64,000 bases of DNA, taken from contig NZ_JZEY01000054.1 in NCBI RefSeq assembly GCF_000969445.1, forward strand, positions 496,001-560,000, in the 5' to 3' direction. Shown in pieces: positions 48,052 through 56,542 of the stretch; the first letter of the stretch is position 1; every line of letters starts with the position of its first letter. Below the pieces are notes generated by a model. That model was not told the DNA's origin. It worked only from the letters and a program-made list of their open reading frames with translations, and made no database searches. The stretch comes from Devosia chinhatensis (GTDB lineage Bacteria; Pseudomonadota; Alphaproteobacteria; Rhizobiales; Devosiaceae). Position numbers and translations under genes: made by a program.

Positions 48052-49259
48052 GGCTTGGTCCACCGCCATTGGGTGATGGGCATGGCCGGGCGCCAGCCTT
48101 TCATGGTGCCGATGGGTTCGGCATGGCTGACCGCTACGCGCGTGAGTGCGCCACCGTGTCGGGCGTAGAGGGTCATGAGCGTGTGTTCCATTTCAAGGGT
48201 CACCGCATTGGCGACGAGGCGGCCGCCGGGGCGCAGGGCGGCGAGGGCGGCCTCCATCACACCCGGCTCCGAGCCACCGCCCCCTACAAAAATGGCATGG
48301 GGCGGCTCGAGGCCAGCAAGCGCTTCGGGCGCCTTGCCCGTGACGACGCGCAGATCGGGGACGCCGAACCGGCCGGCATTGCGCAATATGCGGGCGGCGC
48401 GCTCGCCGTGAGGCTCGATGGCAATGGTGCGCAGGCTCGGGCCAGCCAGCATCCACTCGATGCCCACCGACCCCGAGCCCGCGCCGATGTCCCAGAGGGT
48501 TTCGCGCGGTCGGGGCGCGAGAGCCGACAGGGTAAGAGCCCGGATGTCGCGCTTGGTGATCTGCCCGTCATGCTCGAACAGATCGTCCTCGATGCCGGGC
48601 GCCAGCGGCAGGATACGCGCGCCGGGCAGCGGCACGACCGTGACGGCGCAGAGATTGAGCGGATCGATGTCGCCCAGAGCGAAGAACTCGGCCATCTGCG
48701 AGCGCACCTGTTCGCGCGGGCCGCCCAAGGCCTCCATCACGGTGATGATGGACCGGCCGAACCCGGCCTCGGTCAGGAGGGCGGCGAGTGCAGCCGGACC
48801 GTGCTCGTCCGAGGTCAGGGCCAGGATGCGTGACGCTGAATGGAGGTGGGGCCGGATGAGGTCGACCGGCCGGCCATGCAGCGAAAGGCTGACCACATCC
48901 TGCAGCGGCCAGCCGAGGCGGGCTGCGGCAAGGCTGAAGGCGGAAGAATGGGGAAAGGTACGCATCTGCGCCGGATCGACATGCCGGGATAGCGTGGCGC
49001 CGACGCCATATCGAAACGGATCGCCGGAGGCCAAGACGCAGACCGCACGGCCTTTTTCGGCGATGATGGCGTCGACGGAGGCCGAGAAGGGCGAAAGCCA
49101 GGGGCGGGCGTCGCCGCTGATGGCGGCGTGAGCCAGGGCGAGGTGACGGGTTCCACCAAAGACGATCTCCGCTGTAGCAATGGCGCTGCGGGCGGCCGGG
49201 GACAGGCCATCAAGACCATCCTCGCCGATGCCGACAATGGTGAGCCAGGGCGCGGTCAC
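48048..49259 (-). CDS. cobL: Precorrin-6Y C5,15-methyltransferase (decarboxylating), CbiE-CbiT fusion
   Basis: Two-domain SAM enzyme of 403 residues. Residues 1-200 are CbiE-like ([48 protein letters not shown]). About 210-403 is CbiT-like, with [15 protein letters not shown] and the SAM site [15 protein letters not shown]. It starts with GTG (VTAPWLTI), overlapping the cobJ stop by 4 bases. The longer frame to 50033 is out-of-frame cobJ sequence. Confidence 0.93.
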   Translation of the reverse strand: MTAPWLTIVGIGEDGLDGLSPAARSAIATAEIVFGGTRHLALAHAAISGDARPWLSPFSASVDAIIAEKGRAVCVLASGDPFRYGVGATLSRHVDPAQMRTFPHSSAFSLAAARLGWPLQDVVSLSLHGRPVDLIRPHLHSASRILALTSDEHGPAALAALLTEAGFGRSIITVMEALGGPREQVRSQMAEFFALGDIDPLNLCAVTVVPLPGARILPLAPGIEDDLFEHDGQITKRDIRALTLSALAPRPRETLWDIGAGSGSVGIEWMLAGPSLRTIAIEPHGERAARILRNAGRFGVPDLRVVTGKAPEALAGLEPPHAIFVGGGGSEPGVMEAALAALRPGGRLVANAVTLEMEHTLMTLYARHGGALTRVAVSHAEPIGTMKGWRPAMPITQWRWTKP

Positions 49260-50011
49260 AGCCCGACACCTCGTGGCGAATAGACCAGAGGATCGAGGCC
49301 CGGTCGCTCGATGATGCGGGTTTCGGCCGAGCCGATAATCACGCATGTCGCCATGTCGGCCTGCTGCCGGTCGGCCTCGCCGAGCGGCACCACGACGAAG
49401 CTCTCGTCCGAGCGTCCGACGGCACGGCCGAAGATGACGGGTGTCGTGACCGGCAATACTTCGCGCAACAGCTTGAAGGCCGTGGACAATTGCCAGGGGC
49501 GGGCCTTCGAGATGGGGTTGTAGAGCGCGATGACGAGGCCCGCCTCGGCCACCGCGCGCAGCCGGCGTTCGATCAGATCCCAGGGCTTGAGATTGTCCGA
49601 AAGGGAAATGGCGCAGAAATCGTGGCCCAGGGGTGCGCCCGCGCGTGCGGCGACCGCCAGCATCGCCGTGACGCCTGGCAGCACCCTGATGTCGAGACGC
49701 CGCCAGGTTTCCGGGCCGTTCTCCACCGCTTCGCAGATGGCGGCGGCCATCGCGAAGACGCCCGGATCGCCGCCGGACACGACGCAGACTTTCGCACCCC
49801 GCATTGCCGCATCGAGGGCCGCGCGCGCCCGGTCGATCTCCTCGCGATTGTCCGACGCCATGCGGACCTGATCGGGGCGGAGGTCGAGGCGGTCCAGATA
49901 GGGACCGTAACCGAAAAAGACGTCGCTGGCCGCTATGGCTTCGAAGGTCTGCGGCGTGGTCTGGCCGGGATTGCCCGGGCCGGTGCCGATGATGACGAGG
50001 CTCCCGCTCAT
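49256..50011 (-). CDS. cobJ: Precorrin-3B C17-methyltransferase
   Basis: SAM-dependent ring-contraction methyltransferase of 251 residues. Features: VIIGTGPGNPGQTTPQ, FFGYGPYLDRL, CVVSGGDPGVFAMAAA, VLPGVTAMLA and LYNPISKARPWQL, diagnostic of CobJ/CbiH. It overlaps cobI and cobL by 4 bases each. In the classic Pseudomonas order cobK would lie between this gene and cobL; here it is absent. Confidence 0.94.
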   Translation of the reverse strand: MSGSLVIIGTGPGNPGQTTPQTFEAIAASDVFFGYGPYLDRLDLRPDQVRMASDNREEIDRARAALDAAMRGAKVCVVSGGDPGVFAMAAAICEAVENGPETWRRLDIRVLPGVTAMLAVAARAGAPLGHDFCAISLSDNLKPWDLIERRLRAVAEAGLVIALYNPISKARPWQLSTAFKLLREVLPVTTPVIFGRAVGRSDESFVVVPLGEADRQQADMATCVIIGSAETRIIERPGLDPLVYSPRGVGL

Positions 50012-50733
50012 GGACGCGTGCTCCAGCCAGCAACCAGGATCAGCGAGAAATAGGGTGCGCTGTCATCGGGCTTGTCGCTGAGGCGGATCACGTGGCCATT
50101 GGCCATCGTGCCGCGCTCGACATAGACGGCATTGTCGAGCCGGCCGGCTTCGCAAAGTGCGGCGCGGACCTTTGGCAGGTTGCGGCCAAGCTTCATGATG
50201 ACGGCGCCGTCGGTTTCTTGCAGGCGACGAACGAGGTCCGCCTGGTCGAGCGTGCCGGGCAGAATTGTCAGAATGTCGTCGCCCTGCACCAGCGGCAGGC
50301 CGGCCTGAGACCAGGAACCCGACATGGCAGTGATGCCCGCGATCACCTCGGTGGGATATTGCGGCGCAAGCCGGACATGCAGATGCATGTAGCTGCCATA
50401 GAACAGCGGATCGCCCTCGCTGAGAACGGCAACGGTGCGACCGGCATCGAGATGAACGGCCAGGCGCAGTGCTGCCTCGGAATAGAAGGCGGCAATCTGG
50501 GTCTTGTAGTCGCTGTCGTGCCGGTGAATCTCTGTGGTGACAGGATAGTCGAGCGCTTCTTCGATTTGCCCGGGCCGGAAATGGTCGGCAGCGATAGCGC
50601 GGGCATTGCTCGCATTGCCGCGCTTGGCAAAGAACGCGACCACATCGGCCTGCGTTATGGCGCGAGCGGCCTTTATGGTGATGAGCTCGGGGTCGCCCGG
50701 GCCGGTGCCGACGCCGATCAGTTTACCGCTCAC
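50008..50733 (-). CDS. cobI: Precorrin-2 C20-methyltransferase
   Basis: SAM-dependent methyltransferase of 241 residues. Features: IGVGTGPGDPELITIKAARAI, VLSEGDPLFYGSYMHLHVRL and ITAMSGSWSQAGLPLVQGDD, the CobI/CbiL pattern. It overlaps cobH and cobJ by 4 bases each. Confidence 0.94.
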   Translation of the reverse strand: MSGKLIGVGTGPGDPELITIKAARAITQADVVAFFAKRGNASNARAIAADHFRPGQIEEALDYPVTTEIHRHDSDYKTQIAAFYSEAALRLAVHLDAGRTVAVLSEGDPLFYGSYMHLHVRLAPQYPTEVIAGITAMSGSWSQAGLPLVQGDDILTILPGTLDQADLVRRLQETDGAVIMKLGRNLPKVRAALCEAGRLDNAVYVERGTMANGHVIRLSDKPDDSAPYFSLILVAGWSTRP

Positions 50734-51362
50734 AGGCCCGGCCTCGCCAACGCATTGAGACAGGCCGAGGTGATGGCGCTGCCGCCCAGCCGGCCCCGCA
50801 CGATGGCAAAGGGAATGCCATAGGAATTCTCGGCCAGGGCATCCTTGGATTCGGCCGCGCCGACAAACCCGACCGGCATGCCCAGAATGGCGGCAGGCCT
50901 GGGCGCACCATCGCGGAGCAATTCAAGCAGGTGGAACAGCGCCGTCGGGGCATTGCCGATGGCGATGACCGCGCCGGCCATCTGCTCGGCCCAGAGATCG
51001 AGCGCAGCGGCCGAGCGAGTATTGCCGATGGCAGCTGCCAAGGCAGGCGTGCGTTCGTCGCGCAGGGTGCAGATGACGGGATTATTGGCGGGCAGGCGCG
51101 CGGCGGTAATGCCGCGGGCGACCATTTCCGCATCGCAGAGAATCGGCGCACCGGCTTGAAGGGCAGAGCGCGCCGCCGTGACGAAGCCGGGTCCGAAAAC
51201 GAAATTCCGGGCCGCTTCGACAAGGCCGGCAGCATGAATCATGCGGACGGCCAGAACGGCTTCTTCCTCGGTAAAGGCCGACAGATCCGCTTCGGACCGG
51301 ATGATGGCGAAGGACTGACGATAAATGGCGTCGCCGTCCTTGATGTAGTCGTATTGCGTCAT
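50730..51362 (-). CDS. cobH: Precorrin-8X methylmutase
   Basis: Methylmutase of 210 residues, making hydrogenobyrinate from precorrin-8X. The catalytic His is His43 in RMIHAAGLVEAARNF, the same number as in the characterized Pseudomonas denitrificans CobH. IGNAPTALFHLLEL and GMPVGFVGAAESK are further family motifs. It overlaps cobG and cobI by 4 bases. Confidence 0.94.
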   Translation of the reverse strand: MTQYDYIKDGDAIYRQSFAIIRSEADLSAFTEEEAVLAVRMIHAAGLVEAARNFVFGPGFVTAARSALQAGAPILCDAEMVARGITAARLPANNPVICTLRDERTPALAAAIGNTRSAAALDLWAEQMAGAVIAIGNAPTALFHLLELLRDGAPRPAAILGMPVGFVGAAESKDALAENSYGIPFAIVRGRLGGSAITSACLNALARPGL

Positions 51363-52549
51363 CGGGCGTCCTGCCGGGCGGCGAGGGCGGGAACGAGTCC
51401 AGCCTCGTCAAGAATGTGCTGAGGCGTATCGCCCGCGCGGCCCTTTATGACAAGGCCAATCCCATCCTCCCGACCCACCAGCGTGATGTCGGAAGGCTGC
51501 GGATGTGCGCAACCCTTGGCGCATCCGGAAACGTGCAGGTGCTGATTTGCCGGGATCATCGCGGAAAGGCGCCCGGCGATACTGCGCGCTGCAATATGGC
51601 CCGATGCGCAGCCCTCACTTCCGATACAGGCGCTGGCACGAAGGCGCGCATCGGCGGGGTCGGTGATGAAGCCGAGGGACAGGGCGCTTTCGACAAGGCT
51701 GTCCGGAGCATTGTCGAGCAAGAGGCGATGGGCCGGGGCGAGACGGAGGGTGGCGACGCCAGCAGCCTCGGCAGCATCGGCAAGGGCGATGAGGGCGGAG
51801 CCGTGCATCTGGCTAAAGGGCAGGGTTATCGGCCTTGCATGCCCGCTTCGGGTTTTGAGCATGGCCGCCCCCCATCCCGGCCCGTTGGCAGGACTGGGGC
51901 AGGCCATGGCGACGCTCGCCTTCGGAAAAAGATCGTTTGCCCGTGCCGCCGGCCCAAGTGCGGCCAGCGCCGCGAGAAGTGCCAAAGTTGCGGAAACGGC
52001 AGCTTCCGCATCCATCACCTGCGGTTTGCCGCCGCCAAGATGGACGGCCCAGTGGGTTGCATCCAGAGCGAGAAGCCGGACATCGGCCTTGATAGCGGTG
52101 AGAGCGATCTGGCCGCCACCGTCCACAACGACGCTGACCTTGGGGCCGAGTTTATCCTGCAAGGGGAGCGCACCATGACAAATGGCGGCGACAAGGGGGC
52201 GGGTGTCTGCCTTTTCCAGCGGGTCGTTGCCGGCCAGCGGCGAGGTGTCGACGACAAGGCCGGTTTCGAGCGGCACCAGGTCCGTCACAGCGCGAGCGAA
52301 ATGCGGAGCGGTTTCAGGGCGGAGGCCACGCGCCTGCAGATTACCGCGGGCGGAGATTTCGAGCAGGCCATTGCCATGGGTGATGGCGAGTTGGGAGAGC
52401 GCGGCGAGCTGAACGGGCGTCAATGTTCTGCGCTCGACCCGGATACGGGCCAGCAGACCGTCGCCCGTCTGCATGGGCTTGTCGAGGGTCGGACAGGCGC
52501 CGCGGCGGCTAGGGCTGATAATTGACGCGGGGGTGCTTTGATGGCTCAC
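51359..52549 (-). CDS. cobG: Precorrin-3B synthase (oxygen-dependent)
   Basis: Iron-sulfur monooxygenase of 396 residues related to sulfite/nitrite reductases. It uses O2 to make precorrin-3B, so this cobalamin route is the aerobic one. The N-terminal RRGACPTLDKPMQTGDGLL fits the family, and cluster ligands are Cys308, Cys314, Cys343 and Cys347 (CIGSEGC, SGCAKGC). The start is set at GTG 52549, because the Met at 52636 lies inside a dispersed repeat that encodes the artefact GGPRLRGND. An RBS for this GTG is weak. Confidence 0.88.
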   Translation of the reverse strand: MSHQSTPASIISPSRRGACPTLDKPMQTGDGLLARIRVERRTLTPVQLAALSQLAITHGNGLLEISARGNLQARGLRPETAPHFARAVTDLVPLETGLVVDTSPLAGNDPLEKADTRPLVAAICHGALPLQDKLGPKVSVVVDGGGQIALTAIKADVRLLALDATHWAVHLGGGKPQVMDAEAAVSATLALLAALAALGPAARANDLFPKASVAMACPSPANGPGWGAAMLKTRSGHARPITLPFSQMHGSALIALADAAEAAGVATLRLAPAHRLLLDNAPDSLVESALSLGFITDPADARLRASACIGSEGCASGHIAARSIAGRLSAMIPANQHLHVSGCAKGCAHPQPSDITLVGREDGIGLVIKGRAGDTPQHILDEAGLVPALAARQDAR

Positions 52550-52559
52550 GATGTCATTG

Positions 52560-52605
52560 CCCCGCAAGCGGGGACCTCCGCTCCAGCAAGCAGGGTTCCC
52601 TGCTT
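52560..52605. repeat. Dispersed intergenic repeat between cobF and cobG
   Basis: Hairpins CCCCGC-aa-GCGGGG (52560-52573) and AAGCAGGG-tt-CCCTGCTT (52588-52605). When translated on the minus strand it reads CWSGGPRLRGND, the familiar mistranslation of a common proteobacterial intergenic repeat. It sits in the 135-base gap between cobF and cobG. Confidence 0.6.
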
Positions 52606-52684
52606 TCGCGGGCAGGGCGTATCGGGACTGGGACACGTGCGCAGGACAGCATGAAAAACTCTTAACAGCCGAACGCTCGCCGCA

Positions 52685-53410
52685 CTATCGCGACTTGCGC
52701 AGCAGATAGGTGTCCATGATCCAGCCATGGCGGGCGCGCGCCTGGGCGCGGGTGGTGACGATCTGCTCGGCGACGTCGCCGAGGCGACCGGACAGAAGGA
52801 TCTGGTCGGGCGAGCCGAGATAGGCGCCCCAGAAAATCTGCAGGTCTGGATCGGCGTTTCGGAAGGCGAGGCGCCCGTCGAGCATGACGATCGTATCGGT
52901 GTCGACCGGACCGAGTTGGCGACCGGTGGTGACCAGAACGGGTTCGCCGATGCGGTTGAGCGCAATGCCATGGGCGGCAGTGAGCGCCTGGATGGCTGTG
53001 ATGCCGGGGATGACCGTTACCGCATGGGGCGTCTCGACGCGCTCTAGAATGCGCAGGGTGGAGTCGTAAAGTCCCGGATCGCCCCAGACGAGAAAGGCGC
53101 CGGTGCCGTCCGCCGGGATTTCCGCGATGAGATCGCTGAAGATGCGGCCCAGGGCATCATGCCAGTCATCGACACCCTGGCCATAATCGGGATGGGCGGC
53201 ATCGCGCCGGGGAACGTCATAGGCGATCTGGCGTGGCTGGCCCGTCACGAAGCGGGCGATGATCGCATGCCTCAGATCGGCCAGTGCGACCTTGTCCGCG
53301 CCCTTGTCGGGCACGAACAGCACATCGGCGCGGTTGAGCGCGTCGATGGCTGCTATGGTCATGTGCTCAGGGCTGCCGGTGCCGATACCGACGACGAGAA
53401 TGGTCTTCAT
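52685..53410 (-). CDS. cobF: Precorrin-6A synthase (deacetylating)
   Basis: SAM-dependent C1-methyltransferase of 241 residues that also removes the acetyl fragment; specific to the aerobic pathway. Features: VVGIGTGSPEHMTIAAIDAL, LVWGDPGLYDSTLRIL, VIPGITAIQALTAAHGI and the C-terminal WIMDTYLLRKSR. It is the first cob gene here. It starts 38 bases after the GAF-protein stop. No cobalamin riboswitch core is visible upstream. Confidence 0.93.
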   Translation of the reverse strand: MKTILVVGIGTGSPEHMTIAAIDALNRADVLFVPDKGADKVALADLRHAIIARFVTGQPRQIAYDVPRRDAAHPDYGQGVDDWHDALGRIFSDLIAEIPADGTGAFLVWGDPGLYDSTLRILERVETPHAVTVIPGITAIQALTAAHGIALNRIGEPVLVTTGRQLGPVDTDTIVMLDGRLAFRNADPDLQIFWGAYLGSPDQILLSGRLGDVAEQIVTTRAQARARHGWIMDTYLLRKSR

Positions 53411-53448
53411 GGCGCCGTTCTAGCACAGCGGGCCGGGGCCCCTCAATT

Positions 53449-53940
53449 TCAGCCGCGTGCGACAAGCACCGCAAGCTTGGCTGGGATGGAGAGCACGTCG
53501 CGGATCGTCTGCAGGCGCTCTTCGGTATAGTGATGCGCCACATCGAGCAGGTTCATGCAGCCGACTAGCTCATCCCGGATGATGATCGGTACATTGACCA
53601 CCGACTGGCAACCCAGCGAATTGATCAGCTCGTGATCGAACAGGACCTTGGCGATGTCTTCGATGGTGTTGGCGACGAAGAATTCGCGCTTGCCATGAAC
53701 GATATCGAACCAGGGACCGTAATTGAGCGGCTTGGTGCCCGAGGCAGGATAGCTCACCGGGTCACTGGTATAGGCGCGGCGCGACAGTTCGGCCTGCATG
53801 TCCACCAGCATCACTGTGAAGAGCTTGGCGCCAACGACGGCCCGGGCCAGATCCTGGAGGGCGGTAAACGCCTCGTCGGCAGTCCTGGCCTTGGCAATTG
53901 CGGCATCGAAAGCGGCCAGGGCGGGTTTGTGATCGGTCAT
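53449..53940 (-). CDS. Stand-alone GAF-domain protein
   Basis: Cytoplasmic protein of 163 residues formed almost entirely of a GAF domain (about 17-160): AFTALQDLARAVVGAKLFTVML, SVVNVPIIIRDELVGCMNLLD. No output domain or enzyme motif is fused. It lies 86 bases after the ATPase gene of the third peptide-type importer and 38 bases before cobF, on the same strand. It could be the tail of the importer operon or the head of the cob operon. A small-molecule sensing role is inferred from the domain only. Confidence 0.75.
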   Translation of the reverse strand: MTDHKPALAAFDAAIAKARTADEAFTALQDLARAVVGAKLFTVMLVDMQAELSRRAYTSDPVSYPASGTKPLNYGPWFDIVHGKREFFVANTIEDIAKVLFDHELINSLGCQSVVNVPIIIRDELVGCMNLLDVAHHYTEERLQTIRDVLSIPAKLAVLVARG

Positions 53941-54026
53941 CTGAGTAGTCCTTGGTGGTCTTGGGGTGCCGGATGGGGCCGGCAGAGATTTGGTCGACAG
54001 AGTGCTGAGCAGGCCTTCCGCCCTGG

Positions 54027-54761
54027 CTAGCTGCCGGCGGTGGCGGCTAGCAATTCCTGCGAATAGGGGTCGCTGAGCTGGCCGGCCTTGAGCTGAGACA
54101 CGTCGGCCACTTCCACGATGCGGCCGTGGCGCATGACGGCAAGGCGATCGCAGAGGAAGCTGACGACGGGCAGGTTGTGGGTGACCATGAGATAGGTCAG
54201 GTTCTGCTCGCGCCGCAGACGCTTGAGCAGGTTGAGAATTTCGGCCTGCACCGAGACGTCCAGCGCTGAAGTCGGCTCGTCCAGCAGAAGCACCTTGGGT
54301 TCGAGCATGAGGGCGCGGGCAATGGCGACGCGCTGGCGCTGGCCACCGGAGAGCTGGTGCGGGAAGCGGAACCGGAAGCGCTGGTCGAGCCCGACCGATT
54401 TGAGCACGGCCTCGACGCGCTCGTCGCGGTTGCCGATGCCGTGGATGGCCAGCGGTTCGGACAGGGCGGCATCGATGGTCTTGCGCGGATGCAGTGAGCC
54501 ATAGGGGTCCTGAAATACCATTTGCACCTGGCGCGATACGGCGCGGTCGACATGATGGCTGCGGCCCTGGCCCATGACAGAGATGGCCCCGGTCCAGTCA
54601 GGCGCAAGGCCGGCAATGGCCCGCAGAATGGTGGACTTGCCCGAGCCGGATTCGCCCACGAGGGCAAAGCTCTCGCCCTCGGCAATGTCGAGGTCGACGT
54701 CGAAGACGACTTTGGTGTCGCCATAGGAAATGTTGAGGTTCTTGAGGTCTATGGCGTTCAT
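54027..54761 (-). CDS. Peptide-importer ATPase (DppF-like), third importer
   Basis: Cytoplasmic ATPase of 244 residues: Walker [56 protein letters not shown]. It is shorter than most DppF proteins, lacking the C-terminal peptide-importer extension. The start MNAIDLKNL overlaps the DppD-like stop by 4 bases. Confidence 0.89.
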   Translation of the reverse strand: MNAIDLKNLNISYGDTKVVFDVDLDIAEGESFALVGESGSGKSTILRAIAGLAPDWTGAISVMGQGRSHHVDRAVSRQVQMVFQDPYGSLHPRKTIDAALSEPLAIHGIGNRDERVEAVLKSVGLDQRFRFRFPHQLSGGQRQRVAIARALMLEPKVLLLDEPTSALDVSVQAEILNLLKRLRREQNLTYLMVTHNLPVVSFLCDRLAVMRHGRIVEVADVSQLKAGQLSDPYSQELLAATAGS

Positions 54762-55594
54762 GTGCCGGCCCATTGCGTGCGGTCGAGCACGGGAAGTTCG
54801 TCGCGGGTGTCGTCGATCACGGGCATGGCGGCGAGCAGCCCGCGCGTATAGGGGTGCTGGGCCTGTTCGAGTTGCCCCGCCGCGCATTCCTCCACCACGC
54901 GGCCCGCATTCATCACCAGAATCCGGTCGCAATAGCGGCTGACCAGCGCCAGGTCGTGGCTGATGAGAATGAGGCCCATGCCCTTGCGGGTGACGAGGTC
55001 ATCGATAATGTCGAGCACCTGCGCCTGCACGGAGACGTCGAGTGCGGAGGTCGGCTCGTCGGCTATCAGCAGTTCAGGCTCGGGGATCAGCATCATGGCG
55101 ATCATGATGCGCTGGCCCATGCCGCCCGAAACCTCGTGCGGGTAAAGCTTGGCGACGCGCTCGGGGTCGTTGATGCGCACGGCCTCGAGCATTTCGAGGA
55201 TGCGCGCCTGAACGTCGCGGCGTGGCAGCTTCTGATGCGTCACCAACGCCTCGGCGATTTGCGCGCCCACGGTCATCACCGGATTGAGCGAGAATTTGGG
55301 GTCCTGCATGACCATGGAAATGCGGGCGCCACGTATGGCGCGCATCTGCTTCTCGTTCTGGGCGAGAATGTCGATGCCATCGAAATGCAGCTTGTCGGCC
55401 TGGACCTCGCCGGGCTTGCGGATGAGCTTGAGAATCGAGCGGCCGGTCATGGACTTGCCCGAGCCGCTTTCGCCCACGATGCCCAGGCGTTCGCGGCCGA
55501 GGGAAAAGGAAAGGCCCTTGACCACTTCGACGCGCCCCGAATGGGTCGGGAACGACACGCGCAGGTTTTCGACTTCGAGCAGCGGGGCGGTCAT
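54758..55594 (-). CDS. Peptide-importer ATPase (DppD-like), third importer
   Basis: Cytoplasmic ATPase of 278 residues: Walker A GESGSGKS, MQDPKFSLNPVMTVG, VSGGMGQRIMIAMML (V in place of the usual L), ADEPTSALD. The start MTAPLLEVENLRVSF overlaps the DppC-like stop by 4 bases. Confidence 0.89.
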   Translation of the reverse strand: MTAPLLEVENLRVSFPTHSGRVEVVKGLSFSLGRERLGIVGESGSGKSMTGRSILKLIRKPGEVQADKLHFDGIDILAQNEKQMRAIRGARISMVMQDPKFSLNPVMTVGAQIAEALVTHQKLPRRDVQARILEMLEAVRINDPERVAKLYPHEVSGGMGQRIMIAMMLIPEPELLIADEPTSALDVSVQAQVLDIIDDLVTRKGMGLILISHDLALVSRYCDRILVMNAGRVVEECAAGQLEQAQHPYTRGLLAAMPVIDDTRDELPVLDRTQWAGT

Positions 55595-56493
55595 GACTTG
55601 CCCTCGCTTTTTGGGTCGAGCACGTCGCGCAGGCCATCGCCGAGGAAGCAGAAGCCAAGGCTGACGATGATGATGGCAAAACCGGGCATAGTCGCAACCC
55701 ACCACTGATCGAGGATGAAGGTGCGGCCGCGGCTGATCATGGCGCCCCATTCAGGCAGGGGCGGCTGGGCGCCGAGCCCGATGAAACCGAGACCGGCCGC
55801 AGTGAGGATGACGCCGGCCATGTCGAGCGTGACGCGGATGATCATCGATGAGGTGCAGAGCGGCAGGATGTGCTGGACGATGATGCGGATGGGCCCGCCG
55901 CCAGCCAGCTGAACGGCTGAGATATATTCGGCATTGCGGATGGTCAGCGTCTCGGCGCGGGCGATGCGGGCATAGGCCGGCCAGGAGGTGATGGCGATGG
56001 CGATGATGGCATTGTTGATGCCCGGGCCCAAAGCGGCCACGAAGGCCAGGGCCAGGATCAGCTTGGGCAGCGACAGGAAGATATCGGTGAAGCCCATCAG
56101 GATGCGATCGACCCAGCCGCCGAAATAGCCGGCAATGGCGCCGATCAGCAGGCCCAGCGGCGCCGATATGAGCGCAACCAGCCCCACGATGGTCAGCGTG
56201 ATCTGGCTCCCCCAGACGACGCGAGAAAAGATGTCGCGCCCCAGCTCGTCCGTGCCCATCCAATATTCGGAGGAGGGCGGCAGGAGGCGCGCCGAGAGGT
56301 TCTGCCCGGTGGGGGAATAGGGCGCGATCCAGGGCGCAAAGGCCGCCGTGATCAAGAGGACGAGAATGATGATGCCGCCCAGAACCGACAACGGATTGCG
56401 CAAGAGCGCCGTAAAGACGCGATAGAGCCGGCCGGCATTGGCCTGCATACGGGACGTTGGGCTGTCGGCAAGGAGCCAGTCGCGAGTGGTCAT
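55591..56493 (-). CDS. ABC permease, peptide type (DppC-like), third importer
   Basis: Inner-membrane permease of 300 residues with DppC hallmarks: GTDELGRDIFSRVVWGSQ, ISAVQLAGGGPIRII and LGDGLRDVLDPKS at the C-terminus. It follows the DppB-like gene after 49 bases. Confidence 0.9.
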   Translation of the reverse strand: MTTRDWLLADSPTSRMQANAGRLYRVFTALLRNPLSVLGGIIILVLLITAAFAPWIAPYSPTGQNLSARLLPPSSEYWMGTDELGRDIFSRVVWGSQITLTIVGLVALISAPLGLLIGAIAGYFGGWVDRILMGFTDIFLSLPKLILALAFVAALGPGINNAIIAIAITSWPAYARIARAETLTIRNAEYISAVQLAGGGPIRIIVQHILPLCTSSMIIRVTLDMAGVILTAAGLGFIGLGAQPPLPEWGAMISRGRTFILDQWWVATMPGFAIIIVSLGFCFLGDGLRDVLDPKSEGKS

Positions 56494-56542
56494 GCGGGGA
56501 CTCCTGTGCGTGCGGTGGCAGTGAAAAGCGGATGCAAAACCA

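Noticed and set aside
48048-50033. 661-codon version of CobL
   Set aside because: The upstream part is out-of-frame cobJ. The GTG at 49259 gives the normal CbiE-CbiT protein.
53411-54026. Cobalamin riboswitch before the cob operon
   Set aside because: No B12-box core is recognizable in the gaps before cobF or the GAF gene, and the gaps are too short (38 and 86 bases).
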